Positions 41,981 through 50,790 are shown, numbered from the stretch's first letter. The stretch is 64,000 bases of DNA from Deltaproteobacteria bacterium (GCA_019312835.1 JAFDCJ010000341.1:1-64000), one strand, 5' to 3'. Numbers and translations: made by a program. The notes: generated from the sequence alone by a model not told the origin.

Positions 41981-42285
41981 AGCTGAGCACAATAGTAAAA
42001 AATCTACTTGGAATTGAAAACTGGCACATAGTAGCCTCCCTTTAGCTGGAGTATTGGAGTAGCGGAGTGTTGGAGTATTGGAATGCAAGTCAGAAAAGAA
42101 CCATACGTATCATCTATACAATTGGATGCTTTTCTTGTAATTCCATGTTAAATTTCAGAAATATTTTTAGAACAGGCTGGACCTCACCAATCCATTACTC
42201 CATTGCTCCAGTACTCCAACACGCCAACACATATAGAAATAGCGCTCGATTACAATAAATCCAATAGTCACCTCTGGGAGCACAT
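41981..42285. other. Intergenic stretch with word-type inverted repeat
   Basis: About 305 bp. Most is the 42046-42226 inverted repeat. The ribosome site for the antiporter gene is at its right end (GGGAGC). Confidence 0.5.
42046..42226. repeat. Word-type inverted repeat (GGAGTATT), second site
   Basis: Left arm 42046-42082 (CTGGAGTATTGGAGTAGCGG...) and right arm 42190-42226 (CCATTACTCCATTGCTCCAG...) are imperfect reverse complements in the same vocabulary as 22221-22313, around an unrelated 107-nt centre. Confidence 0.8.
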
Positions 42286-43542
42286 ATGAAATTGTTCCAT
42301 ATTTTGGCAATTCTGATTACATTGTCGGCGGGCTTCAGCTATTTGAATCACCGGTTCATCCGGCTGCCCAACACCATCGGATTGATGCTGATCGCCCTGC
42401 TGGTGTCTCTGGGGATAGCCGCTTTAGGGCGCTTCGGCTTCGGCCTGCAGGCAGATGCCCAGCGGCTATTGGCCAGCATCGATTTCGATGAGACCCTGCT
42501 GCACGGCATGCTGTCGTTTCTGCTGTTTGCCGGTGCCCTGCACATCAACCTGGCAAACCTGGCCCGTCAAAAATACATCATCGGTTTGCTGGCAACAGTC
42601 GGTGTGCTGGGGTCGACGGTCATCATCGCGTTTATCAGCAAATGGGTCCTGGCCCTGCTGGGTATCGACCTGCCCATGATCTATTGTCTGCTCTTCGGCG
42701 CTTTGATTTCTCCCACCGATCCGATCGCCGTCCTCGGCATCCTAAAAAACATCGGGGTTTCCGAAAGCCTGGAAACCAAAATCTGCGGCGAATCTCTGTT
42801 TAATGACGGGGTCGCGGTAGTGGTGTTTTTGGTGTTTCTGAAAATCGCCACCGGCGGTCAGGAAGTCACCGCGATTTCGGTGTTAGGCCTCTTCTTTAAG
42901 GAGGCGCTCGGCGGGGTGGTGTTCGGGCTGCTGATCGGATGGGTGGCTTACTGGATGCTGAAAACCATCGACAACTACCAGGTGGAGGTATTGATCACCC
43001 TCGCGCTGGTCGCCGGGGGGTTTGCCCTGGCCGATGAGCTGCACCTCTCGGGCCCCATTGCCATAGTTGTCGCCGGCCTTTTGATCGGAAACCACGGCAG
43101 ACTGCTGGCCATGTCTGATACGGTGCGAGAGCACCTCGACACGTTCTGGGAGCTGGTCGATGAAATCCTGAATGCGGTGCTGTTTGTCCTGATCGGACTG
43201 GAAGTGCTGGTGCTCACCTTCACCCGGGAATATTTCATTGCCGGGCTGGTGCTGATCCCGCTTTTGGTTCTGGCGCGATTTATCAGTGTGGGCTGGCCGG
43301 TGATGACCATGCGGTTGTTTCGCTCTTTCAGCCCCGATGTCGTTAAAATTCTGACCTGGGGTGGGCTGCGCGGCGGGATTTCCGTTGCCCTGGCATTGTC
43401 ACTGCCGCCGGGGAAAAATCGCGAGGTTATTCTGGCCATCACTTACATGATGGTGGTATTTTCCGTTATCGTTCAGGGCCTGACCATCGGCAAATTAGTT
43501 GGTTGGAGTCAAAAAAAGCAAAAGGAACATTTAAAAGATTGA
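42286..43542 (+). CDS. Na+(K+)/H+ antiporter, CPA1 family
   Basis: Integral membrane antiporter of 418 residues with about 12 helices, CPA1/NhaP type. Seen: the conserved helix 4-5 motif GALISPTDPIAVLGILK (about 139-155), ICGESLFNDGVAVVVFL (about 166-182) with the two acidic ion-binding residues (ND in FNDG), and the late arginine in LTWGGLRGGISVALALSLP. These residues are the hallmark of electroneutral sodium/proton exchange. The ATG has GGGAGC upstream. Its stop starts a word-type repeat at 43541. Confidence 0.93.
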   Translation: MKLFHILAILITLSAGFSYLNHRFIRLPNTIGLMLIALLVSLGIAALGRFGFGLQADAQRLLASIDFDETLLHGMLSFLLFAGALHINLANLARQKYIIGLLATVGVLGSTVIIAFISKWVLALLGIDLPMIYCLLFGALISPTDPIAVLGILKNIGVSESLETKICGESLFNDGVAVVVFLVFLKIATGGQEVTAISVLGLFFKEALGGVVFGLLIGWVAYWMLKTIDNYQVEVLITLALVAGGFALADELHLSGPIAIVVAGLLIGNHGRLLAMSDTVREHLDTFWELVDEILNAVLFVLIGLEVLVLTFTREYFIAGLVLIPLLVLARFISVGWPVMTMRLFRSFSPDVVKILTWGGLRGGISVALALSLPPGKNREVILAITYMMVVFSVIVQGLTIGKLVGWSQKKQKEHLKD

Positions 43543-43688
43543 ACATCGAACGTTGAATTAGAATGGGTGAGAATACAGACAGCGGCAAATAAGCCGTCAA
43601 GATCTATAAATCCGATTGAAAAAAACTAAAGAACCGGTGGAGCAAAGCGACATATTATTCGATGTTCGACGTTGGACGTTCATCTTTT
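43536..43688. repeat. Word-type inverted repeat (GAACATCGAACGTTGAA)
   Basis: Left arm 43536-43560 and right arm 43655-43688 (TATTCGATGTTCGACGTTGGACG) are imperfect reverse complements. They overlap the stop of the antiporter gene and reach the stop of the convergent sulfite-oxidase-like gene. Confidence 0.65.
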
Positions 43689-44383
43689 TAATCAAATCTT
43701 TCTTCTTTCCAGGGATCAGCTGAGTTGCTGTAACCGGAGCTCTCATAGTATCCCGGCTCATCAACGGCTTCAAACCTGATCGCCTTGAGCCATTTGACGC
43801 TTTTGTAAAAATAGCGATCCGGCACCAGGCCGCGCACCGGTGCGCCATGGATGTGGGGCAGATCGCTGCCGGCATAACTGTGGGCCAGAATGACATTGTC
43901 TTTGCGAGCCTCGCTGATAGGGATGTTGCTTGAATAATCACCCGCGGCTTCAAAGATGACAAAGCGAGCGCTGTCTTTAACCTGGACCAGGTCCATGATG
44001 GTTTTCACGGGAACGCCGCGCCAGCGGGAATCCAGCAGGGTCCACCCCGTCACGCAATGAACATCGCAGGTCAGATCCATCTGTTTGAGATCCATCAGGT
44101 CGTCATATTTCAAGGTGCGGGGTTCGGCAGCTTCACCACCGATCTCAAGGCGCCAGTTGGACACGGTCCTGTCACCCCGGGTACCGCCCATATTGGGTAA
44201 GGCTTTGACCGCATGCTGACCGGGAGGGATTCGCGGTCTTCCGTCGGGCCGCAACTCAGCCGCGAGGGCCCGATTCTCGGAATCCATCAGCTTTACGAAT
44301 ACGCCCGGCAACCCGATTGACACCAGGGTTCCCCCGGCAGCTGCCATAAAATCCCGTCTGGTAATCTTTTTATTTTTTCCCAT
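43688..44383 (-). CDS. Sulfite-oxidase-fold molybdoenzyme, Tat-exported
   Basis: Periplasmic molybdenum-cofactor enzyme of 231 residues, sulfite oxidase/YedY (MsrP)-type fold. Seen: a Tat signal (ITRRDFMAAAGGTLVSIGLPGV), the Moco-binding Cys in DVHCVTGWTLLDSRWRGVPV (about 95), GAPVRGLVPDRYFYKSVKWLKAI (about 165-190). It is shorter than MsrP (about 290), so closer to the small SO-like proteins of anaerobes. GAGGTGG precedes the ATG. It has no membrane haem partner nearby (MsrQ), so its electron donor is unknown. It may reduce or oxidise an S- or N-containing molecule. Confidence 0.88.
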   Translation of the reverse strand: MGKNKKITRRDFMAAAGGTLVSIGLPGVFVKLMDSENRALAAELRPDGRPRIPPGQHAVKALPNMGGTRGDRTVSNWRLEIGGEAAEPRTLKYDDLMDLKQMDLTCDVHCVTGWTLLDSRWRGVPVKTIMDLVQVKDSARFVIFEAAGDYSSNIPISEARKDNVILAHSYAGSDLPHIHGAPVRGLVPDRYFYKSVKWLKAIRFEAVDEPGYYESSGYSNSADPWKEERFD

Positions 44384-44609
44384 AGCCACCTCAAGTCGGT
44401 TGAAAACCGCTATTTTATTCAACGGATCTTCAAAAAGCTAAGCCTCATTATAACCCAAGTCAATCGCCACCATTATATACGGTTGCGTTCTGAGGGGTGA
44501 TCTGCTAAATTACTGCTAATTATATCCGGTTGAATGAGCAGGTTAGCTGCCTGACGAATTGACTATTTGACTATTTTTCTATTTTCCAACCACAAGGAGA
44601 CGACATTTC

Positions 44610-44975
44610 ATGACAGATGAACAGCAAAATGAGCTTGAATTCAAACTCGATCGATCGAACCTGTACCTCGAAGAATCTTATACCGACCTGAAAGTCGGCA
44701 CCATCAAACGCCTTACCCCGGTTAAGGCCGACGGGACGGAAGATAAATCCCGCCGAACGGTATTTGTCGGACATACCAGTGTCATGACCCCCAACGGCGC
44801 CCTGCCCATTCAAAATGTAATCGAAGCCAAAGAACTGTCGCAGGCCATTAAAAAATTTCCGGAGGCGTTACAGGCCGCCATGGACCGGCTTATCGAAGAG
44901 GTCAAAAAGTACCAGGAGCAGCAGGAATCCCAGATACAAACACCGGACTCGAACATTATCATTCCCGGACGGTAG
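44610..44975 (+). CDS. Conserved cytoplasmic hypothetical protein
   Basis: I do not recognise this 121-residue protein. It is acidic, without signal or membrane segment; the first half looks beta-rich (SYTDLKVGTIKRLTPVKADG and TVFVGHTSVMTPNGALPI), the second half a helix (SQAIKKFPEALQAAMDRLIEEVKKYQEQQ). GGAGAC precedes the ATG. It may form a small operon with the following TPR protein (56-bp gap). Confidence 0.75.
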   Translation: MTDEQQNELEFKLDRSNLYLEESYTDLKVGTIKRLTPVKADGTEDKSRRTVFVGHTSVMTPNGALPIQNVIEAKELSQAIKKFPEALQAAMDRLIEEVKKYQEQQESQIQTPDSNIIIPGR

Positions 44976-45031
44976 ATGGGACTGCACCGATTTAATAACC
45001 AGAGCTACCTGTAGCACCAGCAACGTAACCG

Positions 45032-46282
45032 ATGGGATTTCTCAACTTTTTTTCAGGCAAAAACCCCGAAGATTATGACTTAAAAGGGGATAGATTCGCT
45101 GAAACCGGCGCTTACGGTAAAGCGATCGTGGAATACGAGCGTGCCCTGGAACGGCTGGAAAAAACAGCGCCCTGGGATGACGGCTTTCGCCAGAGCCTGA
45201 ACGATAAAATCCACAGCAGTAAAGAAGCCCTGGCATTGCTGCACAAACAAAGCGCCGCAGACATGCTGGAGGCCGGCTATCACGAGGACGCCCAGCAGTA
45301 TATTCAGCTGGCCCTGGACCTCACCGAAGATCCGGATCTCATCACCGATCTTGAGAGACACAAACGCGAAAGCGAAGCCCGCGCCCTGGAGGCGATTCAA
45401 ATCGAAGAAAGCGACGTCGAACCCACCGAGCCGACGGAGCTCCAGGATGATCAGCCACCTGAACATGAGCCGGATGACGAATATTTCACGGCTCTGATCG
45501 GAACCCTTCCGGAAGAGATTCAGGATGCCTACCTGGACTACGGGGATGCCTTCAAAAAAGGGTACCTGGCCCTGAACCAGGGAGACTTTAAATCGGCCGC
45601 CGTGTTTTTGCGGCGGGCATTGGAGGAAAATCCTGACCCGCAAAATTACATTGCCCTGGAGCTGGCAACGGCCTGCCTGAATCTGGGCGAATTTGAAGAG
45701 GCCCGCCGGCTGTTGGAGGAATTTCTGCAATACCATCCGGATACGCTGCCGGCCTATCAGCTGCTGTGCGAAACTTTCTGGGAAACCAGGGATTTCGATC
45801 GGGCTGACTCCCTGATCTCCGCGCTGCCCCCGGAGCTGGCAGAGTCTGTAGCCGGCTTTGTGCTGCACGGCGAGACCCTTTTTCATGCCGGGCGCTATAA
45901 GGAGGCCAAGGCCTTTTATCGGGAGTGCCTCAAAAACTACGAATGGAATGAAACCATTGCCCGCGCCCTGGCCAAGGCTCATGAAGCCCTGAATGAGCTG
46001 GCCAACGCCCGCAATGTTTACCGCGAAATCATGGACGGGTGCCGCAGTTGCCACTCGCGGATCGACCCTTATATTAAGCAAAAATACGCCGACCTCAGTT
46101 TTGCTTCAGGGCTCAACACCACCGAAGTTTTGGAACTCTATCTTGCCCTGGTGAGAGAGGTTCCGGAACACAAGGCGGATTATTATCAGAAAATCAGCAA
46201 GATCTATACCGCCCAGGGCAACAAGACCGAGGCCCGTCGGTTCGAGCTGTTTGCTGAAAAAGCAAAGGACGAAATTCAGTAA
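45032..46282 (+). CDS. TPR-repeat protein
   Basis: Cytoplasmic protein of 416 residues made of about eight tetratricopeptide repeats, with a short acidic linker (SDVEPTEPTELQDDQPPEHEPDDE, about 120-150). Seen repeats include FAETGAYGKAIVEYERALERLE, LNQGDFKSAAVFLRRALEENP, LNLGEFEEARRLLEEFLQYHPD and FHAGRYKEAKAFYRECLKNYE. C-terminal CRSCHSRIDPYIKQKY has one CxxC. Such proteins are scaffolds for assembly; the partner is unknown. No strong ribosome site; neighbours are small hypothetical proteins. Confidence 0.9.
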   Translation: MGFLNFFSGKNPEDYDLKGDRFAETGAYGKAIVEYERALERLEKTAPWDDGFRQSLNDKIHSSKEALALLHKQSAADMLEAGYHEDAQQYIQLALDLTEDPDLITDLERHKRESEARALEAIQIEESDVEPTEPTELQDDQPPEHEPDDEYFTALIGTLPEEIQDAYLDYGDAFKKGYLALNQGDFKSAAVFLRRALEENPDPQNYIALELATACLNLGEFEEARRLLEEFLQYHPDTLPAYQLLCETFWETRDFDRADSLISALPPELAESVAGFVLHGETLFHAGRYKEAKAFYRECLKNYEWNETIARALAKAHEALNELANARNVYREIMDGCRSCHSRIDPYIKQKYADLSFASGLNTTEVLELYLALVREVPEHKADYYQKISKIYTAQGNKTEARRFELFAEKAKDEIQ

Positions 46283-46298
46283 TTAGAAGCTGTTTGCC

Positions 46299-46496
46299 AT
46301 GGCCAACCAATACAGCGTTGAAATTCACCAATACATCAGTGAAAGAATAGCTGCGGCAACCAGCGCGCAGAAGAAGGCGGAAGCTGCCAATGATTCAGCC
46401 GCCCGCCGTTTCTATGCCGGCCAGCTTTACGAACTGGAAAAAATCCGTGAGTACATGGCACAGAATATCGATCTGAAGACACAAAAATACTACTAA
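46299..46496 (+). CDS. Small helical hypothetical protein (1)
   Basis: Protein of 65 residues, unknown. All-helical: SERIAAATSAQKKAEAANDSAARRFYAGQLYELEKIREYMAQN. It resembles the protein at 46621-46842 in its layout, with the pattern I/VEQRI..A..A.......A..F..G....L...REY. Starts 16 bp after the TPR gene, so probably in the same transcript. Its function is unknown. Confidence 0.65.
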   Translation: MANQYSVEIHQYISERIAAATSAQKKAEAANDSAARRFYAGQLYELEKIREYMAQNIDLKTQKYY

Positions 46497-46499
46497 ACC

Positions 46500-46606
46500 G
46501 GCTTATAGCTCAAGCTCGCAATGCTCGCAGCTCATAGCTGATAGTTCATAGCTCATGGCGTGAGGCTCAGACTATCGGCTATGAGCTTTGAGCTATGAGC
46601 TCTCTA
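46500..46606. repeat. Word-type inverted repeat (AGCTCATAGCTGATAG)
   Basis: Built of AGCTCATAGC, CTGATAG, TCATAGCTCATGG then ACTATCGGCTATGAGC, TTTGAGCTATGAGC: the second half is the reverse complement of the first in loose form. It lies between the two small helical genes. Confidence 0.65.
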
Positions 46607-46620
46607 TGCGGAGCACAGCG

Positions 46621-46842
46621 ATGGCTTACGTATATTTATTGGATATGACCAAATTTGTTGAACAGAGAATTGCCGGAGTGCGCCTGGCGCTGGAAAACTT
46701 AAATGACAGTCCAGCGGAAAAGCAATTCCTAAAGGGGCGCACCAGTGCTTTACTGGAATTTCAGGAATTCCTCGTTCAAAATTACATCCCCAAACTACCC
46801 CGTCGTATCAGAGAAGCCTACCGCAGCCAGGGCAACGGATAA
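46621..46842 (+). CDS. Small helical hypothetical protein (2)
   Basis: Protein of 73 residues, unknown; helical, similar in layout to the 46299-46496 product (VEQRIAGVRLALENLNDSPAEKQFLKGRTSALLEFQEFLVQN). The start at 46621 follows GGAGCACAGCG; the longer reading to 46588 is encoded by repeat DNA and is unlikely. It is 24 bp upstream of nudC and probably in its operon. Confidence 0.7.
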   Translation: MAYVYLLDMTKFVEQRIAGVRLALENLNDSPAEKQFLKGRTSALLEFQEFLVQNYIPKLPRRIREAYRSQGNG

Positions 46843-46866
46843 TCGGAAGAGGACGTTCAGCAACAG

Positions 46867-47685
46867 ATGCCTTTTACCCCCAATTTCATAGCACCGCCAC
46901 ATGAGTCACCGGAAGCGTTGTGGTTTGTCTATCACCAGCATCGCCTTCTCATCAAGACCGGCACCAATGGATACCGCGTGCCCCGCTTGCAGGAGCTGGA
47001 CATATTTGGACCCTCCTTGATCCACAAACAATTTTTAGGCTCGCTGGATGAAATCCCATGTTATGCAGCCGAGTTGACAACCGATCGCCACCTGACCGGC
47101 GAATTCGCGCTAAAAGGTCTGCGGGAGCTTTTTTTCGGTCAAATGGAAGAGGAGCTGGTCTGGATCGCCGGCCAGGCAAACCAACTGGTCGACTGGAGTC
47201 GCAACCATCAGTTCTGTGGCCAATGCGGCCGGCCCACCGAGGACGGTCAGGACGAACGTGCCAAGGTTTGTGCCCGCTGCCAATTGATCAACTACCCACG
47301 GGTGTCACCGGCGGTTATCGTAGCGGTTGTAAAAGGAGATAAAATTCTTCTGGCCAATAATGTTCGGTTTAAATCTGGATATTACAGTGTGCTGGCAGGA
47401 TTCGTGGAGCCCGGCGAAAATCTCGAAGAATGCGTCGCCCGGGAAATCAAGGAAGAAGTCGGGATATCGGTAAAAAATATCCGCTACTTCGCCAGTCAAC
47501 CATGGCCCTTTCCCAATTCACTGATGGTGGCCTTTCTGGCCGACTACGCCGGCGGCGAAATCAACACCGACCAGACTGAAATCAGAAATGCCGGCTGGTT
47601 TTCCGCCGACAACCTGCCCAATATTCCCCCCAGGATTACCATCGCCCGCCAGCTCATCGACTGGTTTATAAATCGTGGGAAGTGA
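46867..47685 (+). CDS. nudC: NAD(+) diphosphatase / NAD-RNA decapping (NudC)
   Basis: Nudix hydrolase of 272 residues in the NudC family, which splits NADH and removes NAD caps from RNA. Seen: zinc ribbon HQFCGQCGRPTEDGQDERAKVCARC (about 116-140), then the Nudix box GFVEPGENLEECVAREIKEEVG (about 178-199, catalytic Glu pair) and the SQPWPFPNSLM motif (about 211-221) that distinguishes NudC from other Nudix enzymes. Length is typical. AGAGGACG lies upstream. Last gene of the small operon. Confidence 0.95.
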   Translation: MPFTPNFIAPPHESPEALWFVYHQHRLLIKTGTNGYRVPRLQELDIFGPSLIHKQFLGSLDEIPCYAAELTTDRHLTGEFALKGLRELFFGQMEEELVWIAGQANQLVDWSRNHQFCGQCGRPTEDGQDERAKVCARCQLINYPRVSPAVIVAVVKGDKILLANNVRFKSGYYSVLAGFVEPGENLEECVAREIKEEVGISVKNIRYFASQPWPFPNSLMVAFLADYAGGEINTDQTEIRNAGWFSADNLPNIPPRITIARQLIDWFINRGK

Positions 47686-48140
47686 TAAAATCACTCCCCA
47701 CGATTTAGCTCATAGCTGATAGCTCATGGCTCATAGCAAAGATGGGAATCAGAAGTTCCTATTGGGAGCGGCTTTCCAGCCGCGATCTGCCATGCTTCAA
47801 TGGACGAAGTCCATCGCGGCTGGAAGCCGCTCCCACATCCCCAAATTGTAGATTGGCGCCGTAAGGCCGCCTTTTGTTCGAAAGCCCCGCTAAAACGCAG
47901 AGGGACTGGCCATCTATTCTAAAAAGATTAATGTGTGCAGCAAGGCTTAGCGTGTCGGACAGATAAAATTCGGGGGCATTTCTTTTGAATCCATCTAAAT
48001 TTGGGCCCGAGGGGCCCTGAAATGTTCGCGAGCGAGGCCTCACACGAATTTAAAGCGGAGCGTACACGCTAGTACGTGAGCATTTAAATTCGCGGGAGAA
48101 CGAAGCTCCCGGACATTTCAGGGCCCCTCGGGCCCAAATT
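47686..48140. other. Repeat-rich intergenic stretch
   Basis: About 455 bp with three repeats: AGCTCATAGCTGATAG words at 47705-47738, the GCGGCTTTCC palindrome at 47764-47834, and the long inverted repeat at 47991-48149. No gene seen. Confidence 0.6.
47764..47834. repeat. GCGGCTTTCCAGCCGCGAT palindromic repeat, copy 2
   Basis: Arms at 47764-47786 (GGGAGCGGCTTTCCAGCCG...) and 47813-47834 (...CGGCTGGAAGCCGCTCCC). Same arms as at 32380-32454 but with a different centre. Confidence 0.8.
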
Positions 48141-48149
48141 TTAGATGGG
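47991..48149. repeat. Long inverted repeat (arms about 60 bp)
   Basis: Left arm 47991-48054 and right arm 48082-48149 share ATCTAAATTTGGGCCCGAGG, then GGCCCTGAAATGT, and end with GAATTTAAA, around a 27-nt centre (GCGGAGCGTACACGCTAGTACGTGAGCA-like). The right arm contains the last codons of the monooxygenase gene. Confidence 0.85.
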
Positions 48150-48449
48150 TTTGAGGACTTGGATTGTGACGTTAGTGACCAGGTCCTTCACCTTGTCCCG
48201 ATATTCGGCCATATGCGGCGCCTTGAGGTGGGCCCGCAGGGCATCGATGTTGCGCCAGGCTTCGACCAGGATCACCGCATCTGCGCGGATCTCACCCTGA
48301 GAGGGCAAGCCGCCGTCGACGTCGACGAAAGGGTCGTAGGCCAGGCAACCGTCTTCGTCCTTCACCTTGGGGATATTTTCATTCAAAATGGGCAAAAACG
48401 CTTCACGGCAGCCGGGCTTCAGCTCGATGGTGGCGATCACTTGTATCAT
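48141..48449 (-). CDS. Antibiotic biosynthesis monooxygenase-fold protein
   Basis: Small dimeric ferredoxin-like-fold protein of 102 residues, ABM/putative quinol monooxygenase (YgiN-like). Seen: IQVIATIELKPGCREAFLPILNENIPKVKDEDGCLAYDPFVDVDGG, then ILVEAWRNIDALRAHLKAPHMAEYRDKVKDLV, which match the two halves of the ABM domain. No cofactor is needed by the family; roles range from quinone oxidation to haem degradation. AAGGAGGA lies just upstream of the ATG. Its last codons overlap the long inverted repeat. Confidence 0.88.
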   Translation of the reverse strand: MIQVIATIELKPGCREAFLPILNENIPKVKDEDGCLAYDPFVDVDGGLPSQGEIRADAVILVEAWRNIDALRAHLKAPHMAEYRDKVKDLVTNVTIQVLKPI

Positions 48450-48666
48450 GTCCGCATCCTCCTTCTCAGTGGTACCGAAACCAATTCACTTTAAAGGATA
48501 ACATCCCGATTGGCAAGTTTAGGATCATAGCCTTATCCCGTCGCAGTCTAATTTTTGAAAAAAGCTTAAGATCGGACTCTTTTAGGTCGATATAATTTGA
48601 GCCGGGAATACAGGGTCTTTTCTGACACGGCGGTTACAAAAAATCAAAACACTCGAGGTCATTCAA

Positions 48667-49320
48667 ATGATGAAATCCAATCGCAATATAACAGTTCTGG
48701 CCATCCTACTATTATGTTTATCCGTTCTTTTGGCATGTGCGCATACGGAAAAGGTGCTGGTCCCACCGCGTGTCGATTTAACACCCTATAAGGCCATCGG
48801 TATTATCGATTTTTCCAGCACCCCCAGAGACGATTTGTGCGGGTATGTGACTCAACATTATATCCAAACCGTTCAATCGGCCCAACCGGGCGTGCGATTT
48901 CTGGAACTGGGCAGCAAAGAACAGGTCCTCTCCAGGATAGCGCGTAAAGATTTTGACCCGGACGCCATCAGATCCATCGGCACGGCCTATAATGTCGATG
49001 CATTGATTTTCGGACATTTAACCACTACTGATCCAAAACCGACATTGCGATTGTCTTCGTCGTTGCAGTCATTGCAGGCCGGCGCGGTTGTACAAGCATC
49101 TCTTAGCGCCAAAATCTGGGAGACCGACAGCGGTGTTATTCTCTGGACAAACTCCACTGCAAAAAAGAAAAAGGTCGCGGGCTTGCGGGCCAATGCAAAC
49201 GGTGACTTTAAGTTTGGTGCATCAGACCCAGAAGATGCTTACGGGCAGCTTGTCCCGGAAATGATCTATGCCAACACGGCCGATTTCAGATCATATTACG
49301 AATACCGCAAGGTCAAATGA
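48667..49320 (+). CDS. Uncharacterised lipoprotein
   Basis: Outer-membrane or periplasm-facing lipoprotein of 217 residues. Seen: lipobox LSVLLAC (Cys about 24), mature part with DLTPYKAIGIIDFSS, FLELGSKEQVLSRIARKDFDPDAIRSIGTAYNVDALIFGHL, and ASLSAKIWETDSGVILWTNS. This order resembles the CsgG/GNA1162-type lipoproteins that form pore or assembly complexes, but the match is only by pattern. GAGGTC precedes the ATG. A TATAAT (48591-48596) may be its -10. Confidence 0.7.
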   Translation: MMKSNRNITVLAILLLCLSVLLACAHTEKVLVPPRVDLTPYKAIGIIDFSSTPRDDLCGYVTQHYIQTVQSAQPGVRFLELGSKEQVLSRIARKDFDPDAIRSIGTAYNVDALIFGHLTTTDPKPTLRLSSSLQSLQAGAVVQASLSAKIWETDSGVILWTNSTAKKKKVAGLRANANGDFKFGASDPEDAYGQLVPEMIYANTADFRSYYEYRKVK

Positions 49321-49723
49321 TAAAGCGACGGGTAGAAATAATTTCGTGCGTTCCCCGCTATATGATGGGATCGGCCACCGGATGCCACCTGCCCGGCTTG
49401 AAAATCAAGCATCGGCCCCAGGCTTAACTCAATAATTCCATATCTGGAAATATTTCAATTTTTTACGGGTGTCTCCGAGGGGGTATCCGGCAGCATATGT
49501 CCGTCGAGAACCGGCGGGGTGAATCCTTTTATCCAACCCAAAACAACTGGTGTAAAAAAAAAATTATAAAATTAAACTCGAAACTGGTTGACAAATGGTT
49601 AATGAAAATTCATATTATGATTCACAATCAGCAGGATCTCGCGCACTCCCTTTATTCCCCGCTGTGTTCAATAGTTAGGTAATATTTTCGCCCTTTTATC
49701 TTGTACATGAAAGGTAAATCAGA
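49321..49723. other. Intergenic stretch before the PilZ fusion gene
   Basis: About 400 bp. A possible promoter TTGACA (49588) and TATTAT (49613) has a long, 19-bp spacer, so it is weak. Nothing else was recognised. Confidence 0.4.
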
Positions 49724-50539
49724 ATGCCGCAAGCCAGCTCGAATTACAATATTTTTGTTTTAAATCCGGAGCTTGTAAAGGAGTGGCATCCAACCAAAAA
49801 CGCCGGATTAAAACCCCGGGATATAACACCCGGGTCAGGACGAAAGATCTGGTGGATCTGCAATCAAAGCCACGAGTGGGAAGCTGTTGTTTATAGCCGA
49901 AGCCGGGGCAGCGGCTGCCCTTATTGCAACCGCTCGCAACTGGATAATCACAATGGTGTCACAGTCTCAAACTCCGAATTTAGATTGGAATGGCACCCGA
50001 CCGCAAATGCCGGTCTAAGCCCGGCCTATTGGACGACCGATGCTCCTGGCGCTGTATGGTGGCTATGTCGCGCAGGGCACAAGTGGCAGGCGACTTTCAA
50101 AGCCCGGATAAGGGGCAGAGGTTGCCCCATTTGCAACCCCCAGCAGGATAAACAGGTTAAGTCCCAAAGCCTGCCCGAAACCAACAAAGGCGTGCTTATC
50201 GAGAGAACGGACTCAATGCTTGAAGAAGAGTCTCTTGAAAGCATATTCGGCACTGATTATCGAAAAATAAAGCGTTTTCGGACAAAAGCCACCGTCAGCA
50301 TCCAGGTTTCGTCAACCAGCGACCTCTTTTACGCCCAGCTCAAGAACTTCAGCCATAAGGGCATGTGCCTTGAAACATCAACATCATTACCGCCGGGAAC
50401 AAAAGTCAAAGTAAATTTGGATCAACCGCTGTCCGCAAATGCGCCTGAAAGCTATGACTCAATCATAAAATGGTGCAAGGGCCTCACCGATGAGGAAGGA
50501 TCGGTTTACAATTACGGGCTGGGGCTGAAATTCATCTAA
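49724..50539 (+). CDS. Two zinc-ribbon modules fused to a PilZ domain
   Basis: Protein of 271 residues. Residues about 10-60 and 75-125 are two copies of a W-rich zinc module (DUF4379/zinc-ribbon type): IWWICNQSHEWEAVVYSRSRGSGCPYC and VWWLCRAGHKWQATFKARIRGRGCPIC, each C..GH/SH.W....R..G.GCPxC. The C-terminal 100 residues are a PilZ domain: RKIKRFR (RxxxR) and NFSHKGM (NxSxxG), so c-di-GMP binding is likely. AAAGG lies upstream. The fusion is unusual: the zinc modules are common in nuclease- or phage-linked proteins. No partner is known. Confidence 0.85.
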   Translation: MPQASSNYNIFVLNPELVKEWHPTKNAGLKPRDITPGSGRKIWWICNQSHEWEAVVYSRSRGSGCPYCNRSQLDNHNGVTVSNSEFRLEWHPTANAGLSPAYWTTDAPGAVWWLCRAGHKWQATFKARIRGRGCPICNPQQDKQVKSQSLPETNKGVLIERTDSMLEEESLESIFGTDYRKIKRFRTKATVSIQVSSTSDLFYAQLKNFSHKGMCLETSTSLPPGTKVKVNLDQPLSANAPESYDSIIKWCKGLTDEEGSVYNYGLGLKFI

Positions 50540-50790
50540 AAGCCGCGAATTGCTCCCACCTTTTTCAATTTTTTTTCACGGTATTCTTTTCTCTGGGTTC
50601 ACCTCATCGCTATAACCTGATTTTAAATAACAGGGACTATTGTTCTTGCTGACTTAAAAATTATGAATTTCTTCTTTACAAATCTTCCCCTTGTTCAATA
50701 TTGAATAGGAACACATTTTTCACTGGCAGCCGGTTGCCCCTGAAGATAGATAAGATATGGTTTCATTTGATTGAATGATTGGATAATCCG

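Noticed and set aside
44900..44975. Toxin-antitoxin role for the small genes at 44610 and 46299-46842
   Set aside because: Neither has a known toxin or antitoxin fold, and spacing is not that of a two-gene module.
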